From the NCBI GenBank assembly GCA_021773075.1, contig JAJFKT010000010.1, positions 434,001 to 498,000 on the forward strand: DNA of 64,000 nucleotides, in the 5' to 3' direction. Position numbers and translations under genes: made by a program. The notes below the pieces were generated by a model. It was not told the DNA's origin. It saw only the letters and a list, made by a program, of their open reading frames with translations, and did no database searches. This document shows, piece after piece, positions 44,472 through 53,108 of the stretch (its first letter is position 1; every line of letters starts with the position of its first letter). Source of the DNA: Woeseiaceae bacterium (GTDB lineage Bacteria; Pseudomonadota; Gammaproteobacteria; Steroidobacterales; Woeseiaceae).

Positions 44472-45668
44472 TTAGGCGCTGACTACCGCGACTTGTGCCA
44501 GTACGCTTGATTTGCGTGCGGCTTCCAGCCCTGCAAGCAAGTCTGCGACGAGGTCCTCCCCGCCCTCCAAACCGACAGACAGTCGAATCAGGTTGCGCCC
44601 GATGCCCGCCTCTTTCAACACTTCCGGACACACGGGTGCATGCGTCATGGTTGCCGGATGACAAACCAGGCTCTCCACGCCACCCAATGACTCTGCCAAT
44701 GAGAAGAAATTAAGGCTGGTCAGAAAAGTTCTAACAGCCTCTTCGTCGCCGTCAATCTCAAAACTCACCATGCCACCAAAGCCACGCTGTTGGCGTTTGG
44801 CGATGTCATGTCCTGGGTGTGATTCGAGGCCCGGGTAATAAACACGGCCGACCAGCTCGTGGTCGCTAAGTACATCGGCGATTAGCGCTGCACTTTCCTC
44901 GTGCTGCTTAATGCGTGGGAATAAAGTACGAATTCCCCGTAGCGTCAGAAAGCTGTCGAACGGCGCGCCGGTTATGCCAATACAATTAGCCCAGTAAGCG
45001 AGTTTCTCAGCGAGTTCATCAGTGGCTGCGACGACACACCCACCAACAACATCGCTGTGGCCGTTGATGTATTTTGTTGTGGAGTGAATGACCAGATCAG
45101 CACCGAACTCAATCGGATTTTGTAGCGCTGGCGACAGGAATGTATTGTCGACGGCAAATAATGCGCCGGCTTCTTTGGCGATGGCAGAAATCTTTTCGAT
45201 GTCGACGATACGCAGTAAGGGGTTTGACGGCGTTTCAGAGAGCACGATTTTTGGCTTGCACTTACAGGCTTCGATAAGGGCTTGTGTGTCGGTCTGGTCA
45301 ATGAAGCGGACGTTGAAGAGACCTTTTTTCGATTGCTGATCGAATAGCCGATACGTGCCACCGTAGCAGTCGTGCGGTGCGATGATTGTGTCACCGGGTT
45401 GCAGCAACTGCGTCAGGAGCGTCAAAGCGGCCATCCCGGACGACGTTACAACAGCGCCCGCACCACCTTCGAGCTCTGTAAGAGCGTCGGCCAATGCGTC
45501 ACGGGTGGGGTTTCCAGATCGCGTGTAGTCGTACTTCCGCGGCTCAGCGAAGCCTGCAAATGTGAAGTTCGATGACAGATGAAGTGGCGGTACAACCGCG
45601 CCGTGTTGCGTGTCTGATTCAATAGACGCACGAACAGCTCTGGTCGCTTTGCTTGCTGAGGAAGTCAT
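44472..45668 (-). CDS. metB: Cystathionine gamma-synthase (MetB-type PLP enzyme)
   Basis: Joins an activated homoserine with cysteine on the way to methionine. The 398-residue Cys/Met-metabolism PLP protein shows DTQHGAVVPPLHLSSNFTF, YDYTRSGNPTRDALADALTELE, SSGMAALTLL, AVDNTFLSPALQNP and the cofactor lysine in VIHSTTKYINGHSDVVGG. The absence of MetY/MetZ-type insertions and the DYTRSGNPTRD stretch favour MetB over sulfhydrylases, but O-succinylhomoserine sulfhydrylase is possible. A SAM-I riboswitch lies in its 5' leader, in line with repression by S-adenosylmethionine. GGAG lies 12 bases before the ATG. Confidence 0.88.
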   Translation of the reverse strand: MTSSASKATRAVRASIESDTQHGAVVPPLHLSSNFTFAGFAEPRKYDYTRSGNPTRDALADALTELEGGAGAVVTSSGMAALTLLTQLLQPGDTIIAPHDCYGGTYRLFDQQSKKGLFNVRFIDQTDTQALIEACKCKPKIVLSETPSNPLLRIVDIEKISAIAKEAGALFAVDNTFLSPALQNPIEFGADLVIHSTTKYINGHSDVVGGCVVAATDELAEKLAYWANCIGITGAPFDSFLTLRGIRTLFPRIKQHEESAALIADVLSDHELVGRVYYPGLESHPGHDIAKRQQRGFGGMVSFEIDGDEEAVRTFLTSLNFFSLAESLGGVESLVCHPATMTHAPVCPEVLKEAGIGRNLIRLSVGLEGGEDLVADLLAGLEAARKSSVLAQVAVVSA

Positions 45669-45787
45669 TTTTTCGGTCTCCGCTTAAGTGTTCCGTAGCT
45701 AAAACTGCTTTGCTCATCGGAACCCTGCGAAGCCCGCAAGGGAGGGGTGTACTGCCCTTCGCCCGCGAACGGGTTGTTGCAGTTACC

Positions 45788-45911
45788 CTCATCATTCGAT
45801 GCCCTCAGAAATCTGAGTTCAGCATCGCAGGAGTTGGCACCTTTTCAGAATGGTTAGTTCTGAAGGTTGCCCCGGCGTCGTTGGGCCTATCCCTCGACCG
45901 GTCTCGATGAG
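45788..45911 (-). ncRNA. SAM-I (S-box) riboswitch upstream of metB
   Basis: Read on the minus strand, CTCATC (45911-45906) pairs with GATGAG (45793-45788) as P1. Between them are the S-box core elements in the right order: GAGACCGGTCGAGGGATAGG, CCC, GACGCCGGGGCAACC, a P3 hairpin with arms TTCAGAA and TTCTGAA, AAGGTGCCAACTCC, a P4 hairpin with arms GATGC and GCATC, then the AATGATGAG end. The distance from P1 to the metB ATG is about 120 bases. That stretch contains a CCCG-TTCG-CGGG hairpin and a second CCCTTGCG/CGCAGGG hairpin. Neither has a U run, so control may be at translation or through an antiterminator I cannot resolve. Confidence 0.85.
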
Positions 45912-46019
45912 TTTTGCGAAGTTTATGGGCGAACACAGGGGCGCGTCAAGGACTTGTGACACCTAATTTTTGTCTCATCTGAAACTGTCCGTATTCGCTT
46001 GCTTTTTATAAAGCCTTGC

Positions 46020-46049
46020 ACTAGTGTAATAACTCATTAATACACTGGT
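46020..46049. promoter_or_regulatory. Candidate operator for the TrpR-like regulator of the his operon
   Basis: ACTAGTGTA (46020-46028) and TACACTGGT (46041-46049) are inverted repeats matching at eight of nine positions, 12 bases apart, just before the ATG at 46056. The left arm also contains the palindrome CACTAGTG, whose CTAG core is the half-site core recognised by TrpR. The repeat overlaps possible promoter boxes (TTGCAC 46016-46021 and TAATAC 46038-46043), which suits repression. Use by the adjacent regulator is inferred. Confidence 0.45.
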
Positions 46050-46055
46050 ACAATC

Positions 46056-46361
46056 ATGAAGCCCAATAGAAACGAATCGAATCGCAAGCAACACCGCGCA
46101 CAGGAAGATCTTTTCGAAGCAATATTCGCTTTGCAAGAGACACGTGAAGTGCGTCTGTTTTTCGAGGATTTATGTACGCCCGCCGAACTTCAGGCATTAG
46201 TAGACCGCTGGCAAGTGGTTGAACGTCTGCAGGAAGACCTGCCCTACAGAAAAATCCACGATCTTACGGGCGTTAGCGTCACAACTATCGGTCGCGTTGC
46301 TCGCTGCCTTAGTGATGGTTCTGGCGGCTATCAGACAGCGATCGACAGAATTTCCCACTAA
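46056..46361 (+). CDS. hisR: TrpR-family (YerC/HisR-type) transcriptional regulator
   Basis: A 101-residue all-helical protein of the TrpR superfamily. The DNA-binding part is LCTPAELQALVDRWQVVERL then LPYRKIHDLTGVSVTTIGRV, a helix-turn-helix of the YerC/YecD type. In Xanthomonadales a TrpR-family protein next to hisG is regarded from comparative genomics as the histidine-operon repressor HisR, and the gene here is ten bases from hisG. It is therefore the likely local regulator of hisGDCBHAFE; the effector (histidine or another signal) is not known from sequence. The symbol is given by context. An inverted repeat lies just upstream and may be its site, implying autoregulation. Confidence 0.82.
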   Translation: MKPNRNESNRKQHRAQEDLFEAIFALQETREVRLFFEDLCTPAELQALVDRWQVVERLQEDLPYRKIHDLTGVSVTTIGRVARCLSDGSGGYQTAIDRISH

Positions 46362-46370
46362 GGAATCCCA

Positions 46371-47273
46371 ATGCAGCACTCAGAGCAGCGCATAAAAATT
46401 GCGGTGCAAAAAACCGGCCGCCTTACTGATCATTCAATCGATTTGTTGGAACGCTGCGGCCTCAAGGTTACCAAGAGTAAAGATCAACTGATTTGCTATG
46501 GCGAAAATATGCCAATCGATTTGCTGCTGGTCAGAGACGACGATATTCCAGGCCTTGTGAGTGACGATGTCTGCGACCTCGGCATTGTCGGGCTCAATGT
46601 TGTTGAGGAAAAGCGCTTAATACTGGAGCAAGAGGGCTCAAAGGGTCTGTTCAAGCAAATATTCGAGCTTGAATTTGGTCACTGCCGGCTCTCGATCGCC
46701 GCACCCGATGGGATCGACTTTGATGGACCGAGATCATTAGAAAATACAAAAATTGCAACAAGTTATGTCGGTTTATTAAAGGATTACCTTAATAAAAATC
46801 ACATCGCAGCTGAGCCTGTTTTCTTCTCTGGTGCTGTGGAAATTGCGCCAAAGCTCGGGCGCGCCGACTATATTTGCGATCTCGTATCCTCCGGCGGGAC
46901 TTTGCGAGCCAACGGACTGCGGGAAGTGGCCGTACTGTTGGAAAGTGAAGCGGTGGTCATCCAGACTCTCGCGCCGTTGGGGGCCGAAAAACAAGCGCTC
47001 GTCGATAAGATCATCCAGCGATTGGATGGGGTCCTGAAGGTCCATGACAGCAAGTACATCATGCTGCACGCCCCACGCGCAGCACTTTCCGAGATTAGAG
47101 ACCTGCTACCCGGTTCCGAAGCTCCGACTGTGATGCCACTGGAAGGCAGCGCCGACAAAATTGCTATTCACGCAGTTTGCCGCGAGAACGTGTTTTGGGA
47201 AACCCTGGAAAACCTCAAGGCGGCAGGTGCAAGTTCGATTCTCGTGCTACCTGTCGAGAAAATGCTGGCCTGA
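46371..47273 (+). CDS. hisG: ATP phosphoribosyltransferase, long form
   Basis: First step of histidine synthesis, joining ATP and PRPP. The 300-residue length marks the long HisG form with its own C-terminal ACT-like domain for histidine feedback, which does not need HisZ. Visible features are KIAVQKTGRLTDHSIDLLERCG, DDVCDLGIVGLNVVEE, the PRPP loop DLVSSGGTLRANGLREV and the regulatory part HAPRAALSEIRDLLPGSEAPT. The hisD ATG follows two bases after its stop. Confidence 0.97.
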   Translation: MQHSEQRIKIAVQKTGRLTDHSIDLLERCGLKVTKSKDQLICYGENMPIDLLLVRDDDIPGLVSDDVCDLGIVGLNVVEEKRLILEQEGSKGLFKQIFELEFGHCRLSIAAPDGIDFDGPRSLENTKIATSYVGLLKDYLNKNHIAAEPVFFSGAVEIAPKLGRADYICDLVSSGGTLRANGLREVAVLLESEAVVIQTLAPLGAEKQALVDKIIQRLDGVLKVHDSKYIMLHAPRAALSEIRDLLPGSEAPTVMPLEGSADKIAIHAVCRENVFWETLENLKAAGASSILVLPVEKMLA

Positions 47274-47275
47274 CG

Positions 47276-48580
47276 ATGACGCTCCCGATACACATATGGC
47301 AGAGCCTTAGCGCGGAGCAACAAACCGGCCTGTTGCAACGCCCAGCTGTCGCCGACGATAAAGCAACGCGCAAAGATGCTCAGAGCATCGTCGCAAAGGT
47401 GCGAGCCAACGGAGACAAAGCGCTTGCAGAGCTGACACAGCGCCTCGATCAGGCGAAGGTCACCGAGTTGCGAGTCGGGAAAGCAGAAGTTGATTCGGCA
47501 ATATTAAGTCTTACTGACTCGCAATTGGCCGCCATTGATCTGGCAATTCAGAACGTCCACAAATTTCACGAGCGACAGTTGCCGGTTGATATTCGAGTGG
47601 AGACCATGCCCGGCGTAGTTTGCGAGCGAATCAGCCACGCTATCGACTCCGTCGGCCTGTACGTCCCGGCGGGCACAGCCCCGCTGCCATCGGCGGCCAT
47701 CATGCTAGCGGTACCCGCTACCATCGCAGGTTGCCGCAATACTATTCTCTGCACCCCGCCTCGCCCCGACGGTTCGGCAGATCCTGCGGTATTGGTTGCA
47801 GCATCGCGCGCCGGAGTCGACGAGATATACAAGGTAGGCGGTGCTCAGGCGATAGCGGCCATGGCCTACGGCACTGAGTCTGTGCCCAAGGTTAGTAAAA
47901 TTTTCGGCCCCGGCAATGCCTGGGTAACCAGTGCAAAATCAATTGTCAGTGCAGATCCTGACGGCGCGGCGATCGACATGCCAGCCGGTCCATCCGAAGT
48001 TTTAGTAGTAGGCGATGCGAGCGCGTCGGCCGAATTTGTTGCCGCGGACCTGTTATCACAGGCCGAGCATGGCGCAGACTCACAAGTCATATTCCTGACC
48101 GATAGCGCGGCTCTCGCTGCTGCTGTGAATGACGAGCTTGCCAGCCAAATCGAATCTCTGTCGCGCGCGGCAATCGCGCGGCTTGCGCTGCAGAATTCGA
48201 GACTGATTGTCGTAGAGAGTATCGAGACCGCCATCAGCATTAGCAATCGATATGCACCGGAGCACCTGATTCTACAAATCGAAGACCCCAGGACCGTGCT
48301 GTCTGGCATTCGAAATGCGGGCTCAGTTTTTGTCGGGCGCTGGACGCCCGAATCCGTAGGAGATTACTGCAGCGGTACAAATCACGTGCTACCAACGTAT
48401 GGCTACGCCAAAACGTACAGCGGGCTGGGCGTTGATCAGTTCTTGCGGCAGATGACCATTCAGGAGCTCAGCCGTGAGGGTCTGATGCAACTGGGTGATG
48501 CTGTTATTAGTCTGGCCGGACTCGAAGGACTCGACGCTCACGCCGCGGCCGTAAGTCGCCGCTTGCGAATGCCATCATGA
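47276..48580 (+). CDS. hisD: Histidinol dehydrogenase
   Basis: Two-step NAD-dependent oxidation of L-histidinol to histidine, zinc-dependent. The 434-residue product shows VGLYVPAGTAPLPSAAIMLA, VGGAQAIAAMAYGTESVPKV, IFGPGNAWVTSAK, DMPAGPSEVLVVGD, LLSQAEHGADSQVIF (catalytic His region) and SVGDYCSGTNHVLPT. The start is ATG at 47276; the longer frame from 47177 lies inside hisG. It overlaps hisC by four bases. Confidence 0.97.
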   Translation: MTLPIHIWQSLSAEQQTGLLQRPAVADDKATRKDAQSIVAKVRANGDKALAELTQRLDQAKVTELRVGKAEVDSAILSLTDSQLAAIDLAIQNVHKFHERQLPVDIRVETMPGVVCERISHAIDSVGLYVPAGTAPLPSAAIMLAVPATIAGCRNTILCTPPRPDGSADPAVLVAASRAGVDEIYKVGGAQAIAAMAYGTESVPKVSKIFGPGNAWVTSAKSIVSADPDGAAIDMPAGPSEVLVVGDASASAEFVAADLLSQAEHGADSQVIFLTDSAALAAAVNDELASQIESLSRAAIARLALQNSRLIVVESIETAISISNRYAPEHLILQIEDPRTVLSGIRNAGSVFVGRWTPESVGDYCSGTNHVLPTYGYAKTYSGLGVDQFLRQMTIQELSREGLMQLGDAVISLAGLEGLDAHAAAVSRRLRMPS

Positions 48581-49638
48581 GTATCGTCAAACTGGCTCGA
48601 CCCGAAATACAGACGATGAAACCGTACGAGGCTGCGATTCAGATCGATGACACCGTTCGGCTCAATGCGAACGAGTCGCCCGAGATCAGCCCGATCGGTA
48701 ATTTCCGACGGCCGCTAAACCGTTACCCGGAGGTACGGCCGAGGGGTTTACAGAGCAAGTTAGCCGACCGCTTCGGCTGTGCACCGCAGCAACTACTGGT
48801 CACCCGCGGCTCCAGCGAAGCTATTGATCTGCTTATTCGAACTTTTTGTGCTGCGGGTCAGGACAATATCGTGACCCCAACTCCGTCGTTCTCCATGTAC
48901 TGGCACTATGCACGGATTCAGGCGGCAACCGTGATCGAAGTCCCTACTTTCGCGGAAAACGACTTCGCCATCGATATTGACGCGGTGTTAGCGGCTTGTA
49001 AGCCCTCTTCAAAACTCGTATTCGTCTGTTCACCGAACAATCCGACCGGAACACCGCTTTCCAAAGACGACATTATCCGGCTACTCGAAGGGCGGGACGG
49101 AAAGTCCGCCGTGGTCGTTGATGAAGCTTATGTGGAGTTTGGCAGCGAGGGATCGGTGATCGACCTGGTCGATCACTTCCCGAACCTCCTGGTATTGCGC
49201 ACGCTGTCAAAAGCACTCGGGTTTGCTGGCGCCCGTTGCGGTGCTGTTGCCGGGCCTGAGGGTGTCATCCGGCTGCTAAACGCTGTTCAATCGCCCTACG
49301 CGCTCGCGACACCTGTCGTTGAATGTGTCGAGGATGCATTGGCCGCTGAACAGCTCGCACTGGCTGAAAAAGCGGTAGAAAAAATAGTGAGCGAACGCGA
49401 ACGGATCATGAGTGCGATCGAATCCTATGCCTTTGTTAGCAAAGTATGGCCAAGCCAGGCTAATTTCTTCCTGGCGCGTTTCCGCGACGCCGATGGGGTG
49501 ATGCAGCACTGCGCGAAAAACAATGTCCTATTGCGCCACTTCGGCGGAGCTTTATCAGATTGCATTCGAATTACTGTCGGAAGCGCTTCCGATAACGATT
49601 GTTTGTTACGTGCCTTGGATACGCTGACGGAGTCCTGA
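48577..49638 (+). CDS. hisC: Histidinol-phosphate aminotransferase
   Basis: PLP enzyme turning imidazole-acetol phosphate into histidinol phosphate. The 353-residue product has RLNANESPEISP, RYPEVRPRGLQSKLADRFG, TRGSSEAIDLLIRTFC, VFVCSPNNPTGTPLSKDDI, VVDEAYVEFG and the lysine loop LRTLSKALGFAGARCG. The ATGA overlap with hisD and one-base gap to hisB place it firmly in the operon. Confidence 0.96.
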   Translation: MSIVKLARPEIQTMKPYEAAIQIDDTVRLNANESPEISPIGNFRRPLNRYPEVRPRGLQSKLADRFGCAPQQLLVTRGSSEAIDLLIRTFCAAGQDNIVTPTPSFSMYWHYARIQAATVIEVPTFAENDFAIDIDAVLAACKPSSKLVFVCSPNNPTGTPLSKDDIIRLLEGRDGKSAVVVDEAYVEFGSEGSVIDLVDHFPNLLVLRTLSKALGFAGARCGAVAGPEGVIRLLNAVQSPYALATPVVECVEDALAAEQLALAEKAVEKIVSERERIMSAIESYAFVSKVWPSQANFFLARFRDADGVMQHCAKNNVLLRHFGGALSDCIRITVGSASDNDCLLRALDTLTES

Positions 49639-49639
49639 G

Positions 49640-50713
49640 ATGAGCACCAAGGTACTTTTTATTGACCGCGACGGCACTTTAATCGAGGAACCGGAAGACT
49701 TTCAGGTTGATGAGCTTGGCAAGGTTCAACTTGTGCAGGGAGTAATTCCAGCGCTGCTGGAACTGGCACAGCACGGTTACCGATTCGTCATGGTTAGCAA
49801 TCAGGATGGTCTCGGCACGGACGCATTTCCACAAAACGTTTTTGATTCCTGCCACGAGCATGCGATGCAACTCTTCACGAGCCAGGGAATTACATTCGAC
49901 GAAGTCTTTATCTGCCCACACCTGCCGGACGAGAATTGTGGATGTCGTAAACCACGTACTGGATTGTTAACTCGCTATCTTGCATCTACAGATATCAATT
50001 TGTCTTTGTCCGCTGTGATTGGTGACCGGCTCACTGATATGCAACTAGCAGAACGCATCGGCGTTAGCGGTCTACTGACCAATTGCGATGAACCTGCAGC
50101 GCAGACATGGCCGCGCATTGTCGAGTTACTTTGTTATGCAGATCGAATCGCAACGGTCACTCGCGACACAAATGAAACCAGAATATCGGCGTCCGTCAAT
50201 CTCGACTCGGCGGCATCAGCCGAGATCGATACAGGAATCGGCTTTTTCGATCACATGCTTGAACAGATTTCCAAACACGGTGGATTTGGACTGCAACTGC
50301 GTTGTGATGGAGACCTGGACGTCGACGAGCATCATACTGTTGAAGATGCGGCGATCTGTCTAGGTGGCGCCTTGCGAGAGGCACTGGACAACAAATTCGG
50401 CATCGGCCGATACGGCTTCCTGCTACCAATGGATGAAAGTGAAGCCAAGGTCGCCCTCGACCTGTCCGGGCGTGCCGCGTTTGAGTTTTCGGCGAAATTT
50501 CCGCGCCAAAACGTCGGTGAACTGTCAACAGAGATGGTCGAACATTTCTTCCGCTCCCTGGCTGAATCCCTGGGAGCGGCGCTGCATATCGAAGTGAGCG
50601 GTGAAAACACGCACCACATGATTGAGGCTTGTTTCAAATCTGTCGGTCGCGCATTGCGTCAGGCGATCGATCGCTCAGGTACCGAGTTGCCTTCGACCAA
50701 AGGTGCGTTGTAG
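49640..50713 (+). CDS. hisB: Bifunctional histidinol-phosphatase/imidazoleglycerol-phosphate dehydratase
   Basis: The 357-residue HisB fusion typical of Gammaproteobacteria. The N-terminal HAD phosphatase (about 1-165) has FIDRDGTLIEEP, SNQDGLGTDAFP, the zinc cysteines in CPHLPDENCGCRKP, and IGDRLTDMQLAERIGV. The C-terminal dehydratase (about 170-357) has GIGFFDHMLEQISKHGG, DEHHTVEDAAICLGGAL and ENTHHMIEACFKSVGRALRQA with the metal histidines. It carries out steps six and eight of histidine synthesis. Confidence 0.97.
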   Translation: MSTKVLFIDRDGTLIEEPEDFQVDELGKVQLVQGVIPALLELAQHGYRFVMVSNQDGLGTDAFPQNVFDSCHEHAMQLFTSQGITFDEVFICPHLPDENCGCRKPRTGLLTRYLASTDINLSLSAVIGDRLTDMQLAERIGVSGLLTNCDEPAAQTWPRIVELLCYADRIATVTRDTNETRISASVNLDSAASAEIDTGIGFFDHMLEQISKHGGFGLQLRCDGDLDVDEHHTVEDAAICLGGALREALDNKFGIGRYGFLLPMDESEAKVALDLSGRAAFEFSAKFPRQNVGELSTEMVEHFFRSLAESLGAALHIEVSGENTHHMIEACFKSVGRALRQAIDRSGTELPSTKGAL

Positions 50714-50715
50714 TC

Positions 50716-51312
50716 ATGCAAGTCGCGATCATCGATAGCGGTGGCGCAAATATCGCGTCCTTGCAATTCGCTTTCGAGAGGATCGGCGTAGCTGCACTTC
50801 TGACAACCGACACCAATGTGATCAAGACCGCGGATCGAGTGCTGCTACCCGGCGTCGGGGCGGCCCGCGACGCAATGACACGACTTCGGGATGCGGACTT
50901 GATCGATACAATCCGAGCGCTTAGACAACCGGTATTAGGCATCTGTCTCGGCATGCAGCTACTCTGCGATGCCTCTGAGGAAGAAAATGTTGACTGTCTC
51001 GGAGTCCTGCCTGGTGTGGTGACGAAGCTTGAGGTGGCAACAGATTACCCAGTCCCAAACATGGGTTGGTGCCGCACGAAAAACCTGGCGGCGCATCCCT
51101 TGATGCGAAACATTGGCGATGGCAGCTTCTTTTATTACCTGCACAGTTATGCGCTACCGGTTTCACAGAATACTGTCGCTACCGCGGCCCACACCGAAAT
51201 TTTTTCTGCTGTCGTCTCACATGAGAATTTCGTTGCCGCGCAATTTCATCCGGAACTATCCTCATCCGCGGGTGCCCAATTGCTGAAGAATTTTGTACAG
51301 GTGGGCTCATGA
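50716..51312 (+). CDS. hisH: Imidazole glycerol phosphate synthase, glutaminase subunit
   Basis: Class I glutamine amidotransferase that supplies ammonia to HisF. The 198-residue product has VAIIDSGGANIASLQFAFER, VLLPGVGAARDAM, the nucleophile elbow VLGICLGMQLLCDAS, NMGWCRTKNL and the His-Glu pair in AAQFHPELSSSAG. The start is ATG at 50716, two bases after the hisB stop; the longer frame from 50629 is inside hisB. It overlaps hisA by four bases. Confidence 0.96.
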   Translation: MQVAIIDSGGANIASLQFAFERIGVAALLTTDTNVIKTADRVLLPGVGAARDAMTRLRDADLIDTIRALRQPVLGICLGMQLLCDASEEENVDCLGVLPGVVTKLEVATDYPVPNMGWCRTKNLAAHPLMRNIGDGSFFYYLHSYALPVSQNTVATAAHTEIFSAVVSHENFVAAQFHPELSSSAGAQLLKNFVQVGS

Positions 51313-52049
51313 GAATAATTCCGGCGATCGACCTAAAGGATGGCAAATGTGTACGCCTCTATAAAGGAGACTTCGCGCAACAAACCGAATACAGCGCTAA
51401 CCCAGCTGCTATCGGTCGGCGGTTTTCAAGCCTTGATGTTCAGGATCTGCACATAGTCGATCTCGACGGTGCGCAGTCCGGCACACAGAGCAACCATGCC
51501 ATCGTCACAGAAATTGCCGCTCAGTCCGGTCTTGATGTGCAATTGGGTGGTGGTATTCGCGACCGCAAAGATGTTGTCCGTTGGTTCGATGCTGGCGTTA
51601 GCCGCTGTGTCGTCGGCAGTCTTGCTATTGATCATCCCGCCAAGGTCTGCGAGTGGATGAAGGAATTTGGCCTGGAGAGAATTGTGTTAGCTCTGGACGT
51701 CAAACTGGACAAGGCTGGTACGCCCCTGCTCGCAACCCACGGCTGGACCCGGGATTCGGGCGTTTCACTTTGGGAATGCATCGACGCCTTTCGAGACGTC
51801 GGCGCAAGACACGTCCTGTGCACCGACGTTGCAAGAGATGGAGCGATGGTCGGACCCAATATTGAATTATACGAGGATATTCTCAGGCGCTATCCAGAGC
51901 TCGAATTGCAGGCATCCGGTGGCGTACGCGATATCACAGATATTCGCGCGCTGTCCGAAAAAGGTGTCCCGGCCGCAATTACAGGTCGTGCGCTCCTCGA
52001 CGGCAAAATTAGCGACGCTGAGGTGACATCATTCCGGCAAAACGCATAA
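51309..52049 (+). CDS. hisA: ProFAR isomerase
   Basis: Phosphoribosylformimino-AICAR isomerase, a (beta/alpha)8 barrel. The 246-residue product shows [20 protein letters not shown] with the catalytic Asp of the first strand, [44 protein letters not shown] with the second catalytic Asp, and [19 protein letters not shown]. Its last codons (F-R-Q-N-A-stop) are shared out of frame with the start of hisF, as in E. coli. Confidence 0.96.
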   Translation: MRIIPAIDLKDGKCVRLYKGDFAQQTEYSANPAAIGRRFSSLDVQDLHIVDLDGAQSGTQSNHAIVTEIAAQSGLDVQLGGGIRDRKDVVRWFDAGVSRCVVGSLAIDHPAKVCEWMKEFGLERIVLALDVKLDKAGTPLLATHGWTRDSGVSLWECIDAFRDVGARHVLCTDVARDGAMVGPNIELYEDILRRYPELELQASGGVRDITDIRALSEKGVPAAITGRALLDGKISDAEVTSFRQNA

Positions 52050-52798
52050 TCCCGTGCCTGGACGTTCGCGACGGTGTTGTCGTTAAGGGCGTGCAATTTA
52101 GCAACCACAAGGTCGTCGGCGATATTCTTGATCTCGCAGGAAGATACTGTGAGGAAGGGGCCGACGAGCTGGTGTTCTATGACATCACGGCAAGCCCCGA
52201 TGGCCGAACAGTCGATAGGGGATGGGTAAGCGGCGTCGCAGCAGTACTTGATGTTCCCTTTTGTGTTGCCGGTGGTATCAAGTCAGTGGCGGATGCTGAG
52301 GATGTCCTCAATAAAGGCGCAGATAAGATCTCCATCAACTCCCCCGCTCTGGCGAACCCTGATTTGATCGGCCAGCTGGCCAAACGCTTCGGTTCACAAT
52401 GTGTCGTCATCGGCATTGACAGTCGCGACGAAGACCGGGGCTATTATGTCTATCAAAATACCGGAGACCCTGACAAGAGCGCGGCTGCTGATCGATTGAC
52501 CATCGATTGGGTAACAGAGGTACAGGACCGAGGCGCGGGAGAGATCGTCCTCAACTGTATGAATCAGGATGGCGTCCGTCGCGGCTACGATACTGATCAG
52601 TTAGCAATGATGCGTACGAAATGCAGCGTTCCGTTGATTGCATCTGGTGGTGCTGGCGAAATGCCACACTTCGCGGATGTTTTTCGAGTCGCGAATGTCG
52701 ACGGCGCACTCGCAGCAAGTGTCTTTCACAGTGCCGAAATCAACATCGGTCATCTAAAAAACTACTTGGCTGAGAACAACATCAGCGTTCGAAAATGA
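52031..52798 (+). CDS. hisF: Imidazole glycerol phosphate synthase, cyclase subunit (AUU start)
   Basis: Cyclase half of IGP synthase. The conserved N-terminus [20 protein letters not shown], with catalytic Asp11 in CLDV, is fully encoded and lies upstream of the first in-frame GTG (52091). A stop at 52019-52021 closes the frame, and there is no ATG, GTG or TTG between it and 52091. The codon at the expected Met position is ATT (52031), with GAGGTGA at 52020-52026 giving ideal spacing. It overlaps the hisA end by 19 bases just as in E. coli, where the codon is ATG. With this start the product has 255 residues, near the normal 258. Further motifs are [31 protein letters not shown]-like [13 protein letters not shown] and [16 protein letters not shown]. 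Confidence 0.92.
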   Translation: MPAKRIIPCLDVRDGVVVKGVQFSNHKVVGDILDLAGRYCEEGADELVFYDITASPDGRTVDRGWVSGVAAVLDVPFCVAGGIKSVADAEDVLNKGADKISINSPALANPDLIGQLAKRFGSQCVVIGIDSRDEDRGYYVYQNTGDPDKSAAADRLTIDWVTEVQDRGAGEIVLNCMNQDGVRRGYDTDQLAMMRTKCSVPLIASGGAGEMPHFADVFRVANVDGALAASVFHSAEINIGHLKNYLAENNISVRK

Positions 52799-52805
52799 GG
52801 AAAAG

Positions 52806-53105
52806 ATGAGTTATTCGGAAATAAGTTTTCTTGATGATTTGCAGCAGATTATCAATGATCGCTTGCGCGAACCAAGTGACGAGAGTTACACGGCACGCCT
52901 CAGAAAAGCTGGAACGAAGCGAATCGCACAAAAAGTCGGCGAAGAAGGTGTTGAGCTGGCACTCGCCGCCACGTCTGGCGATAAAGAAGAAATTGTCGAC
53001 GAGGCGGCTGATCTCCTTTATCACGTAATCGTCTTGCTCGCCGATCAGGAACTTGAATTAAAAGATGTCTGTGATCGACTGCGTACCCGCCATTTAACAT
53101 CCTAA
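52806..53105 (+). CDS. hisE: Phosphoribosyl-ATP pyrophosphatase
   Basis: Second step of histidine synthesis. The 99-residue MazG-like protein shows SYTARLRKAGTKRIAQKVGEEGVE (metal-binding Glu) and EEIVDEAADLLYHVIVLLAD. GAGG lies six bases before the ATG, and the gene follows hisF by seven bases. It is a stand-alone HisE: the HisI cyclohydrolase domain, usually fused in front of it in Gammaproteobacteria, is absent here and elsewhere in the window. It converges tightly on the lysA/lysC gene, with three bases between the stops. Confidence 0.95.
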   Translation: MSYSEISFLDDLQQIINDRLREPSDESYTARLRKAGTKRIAQKVGEEGVELALAATSGDKEEIVDEAADLLYHVIVLLADQELELKDVCDRLRTRHLTS

Positions 53106-53108
53106 AAG

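Noticed and set aside
52091-52798. hisF starting at the GTG at 52091
   Set aside because: This start would remove the first barrel strand with catalytic Asp11, which is encoded intact just upstream.
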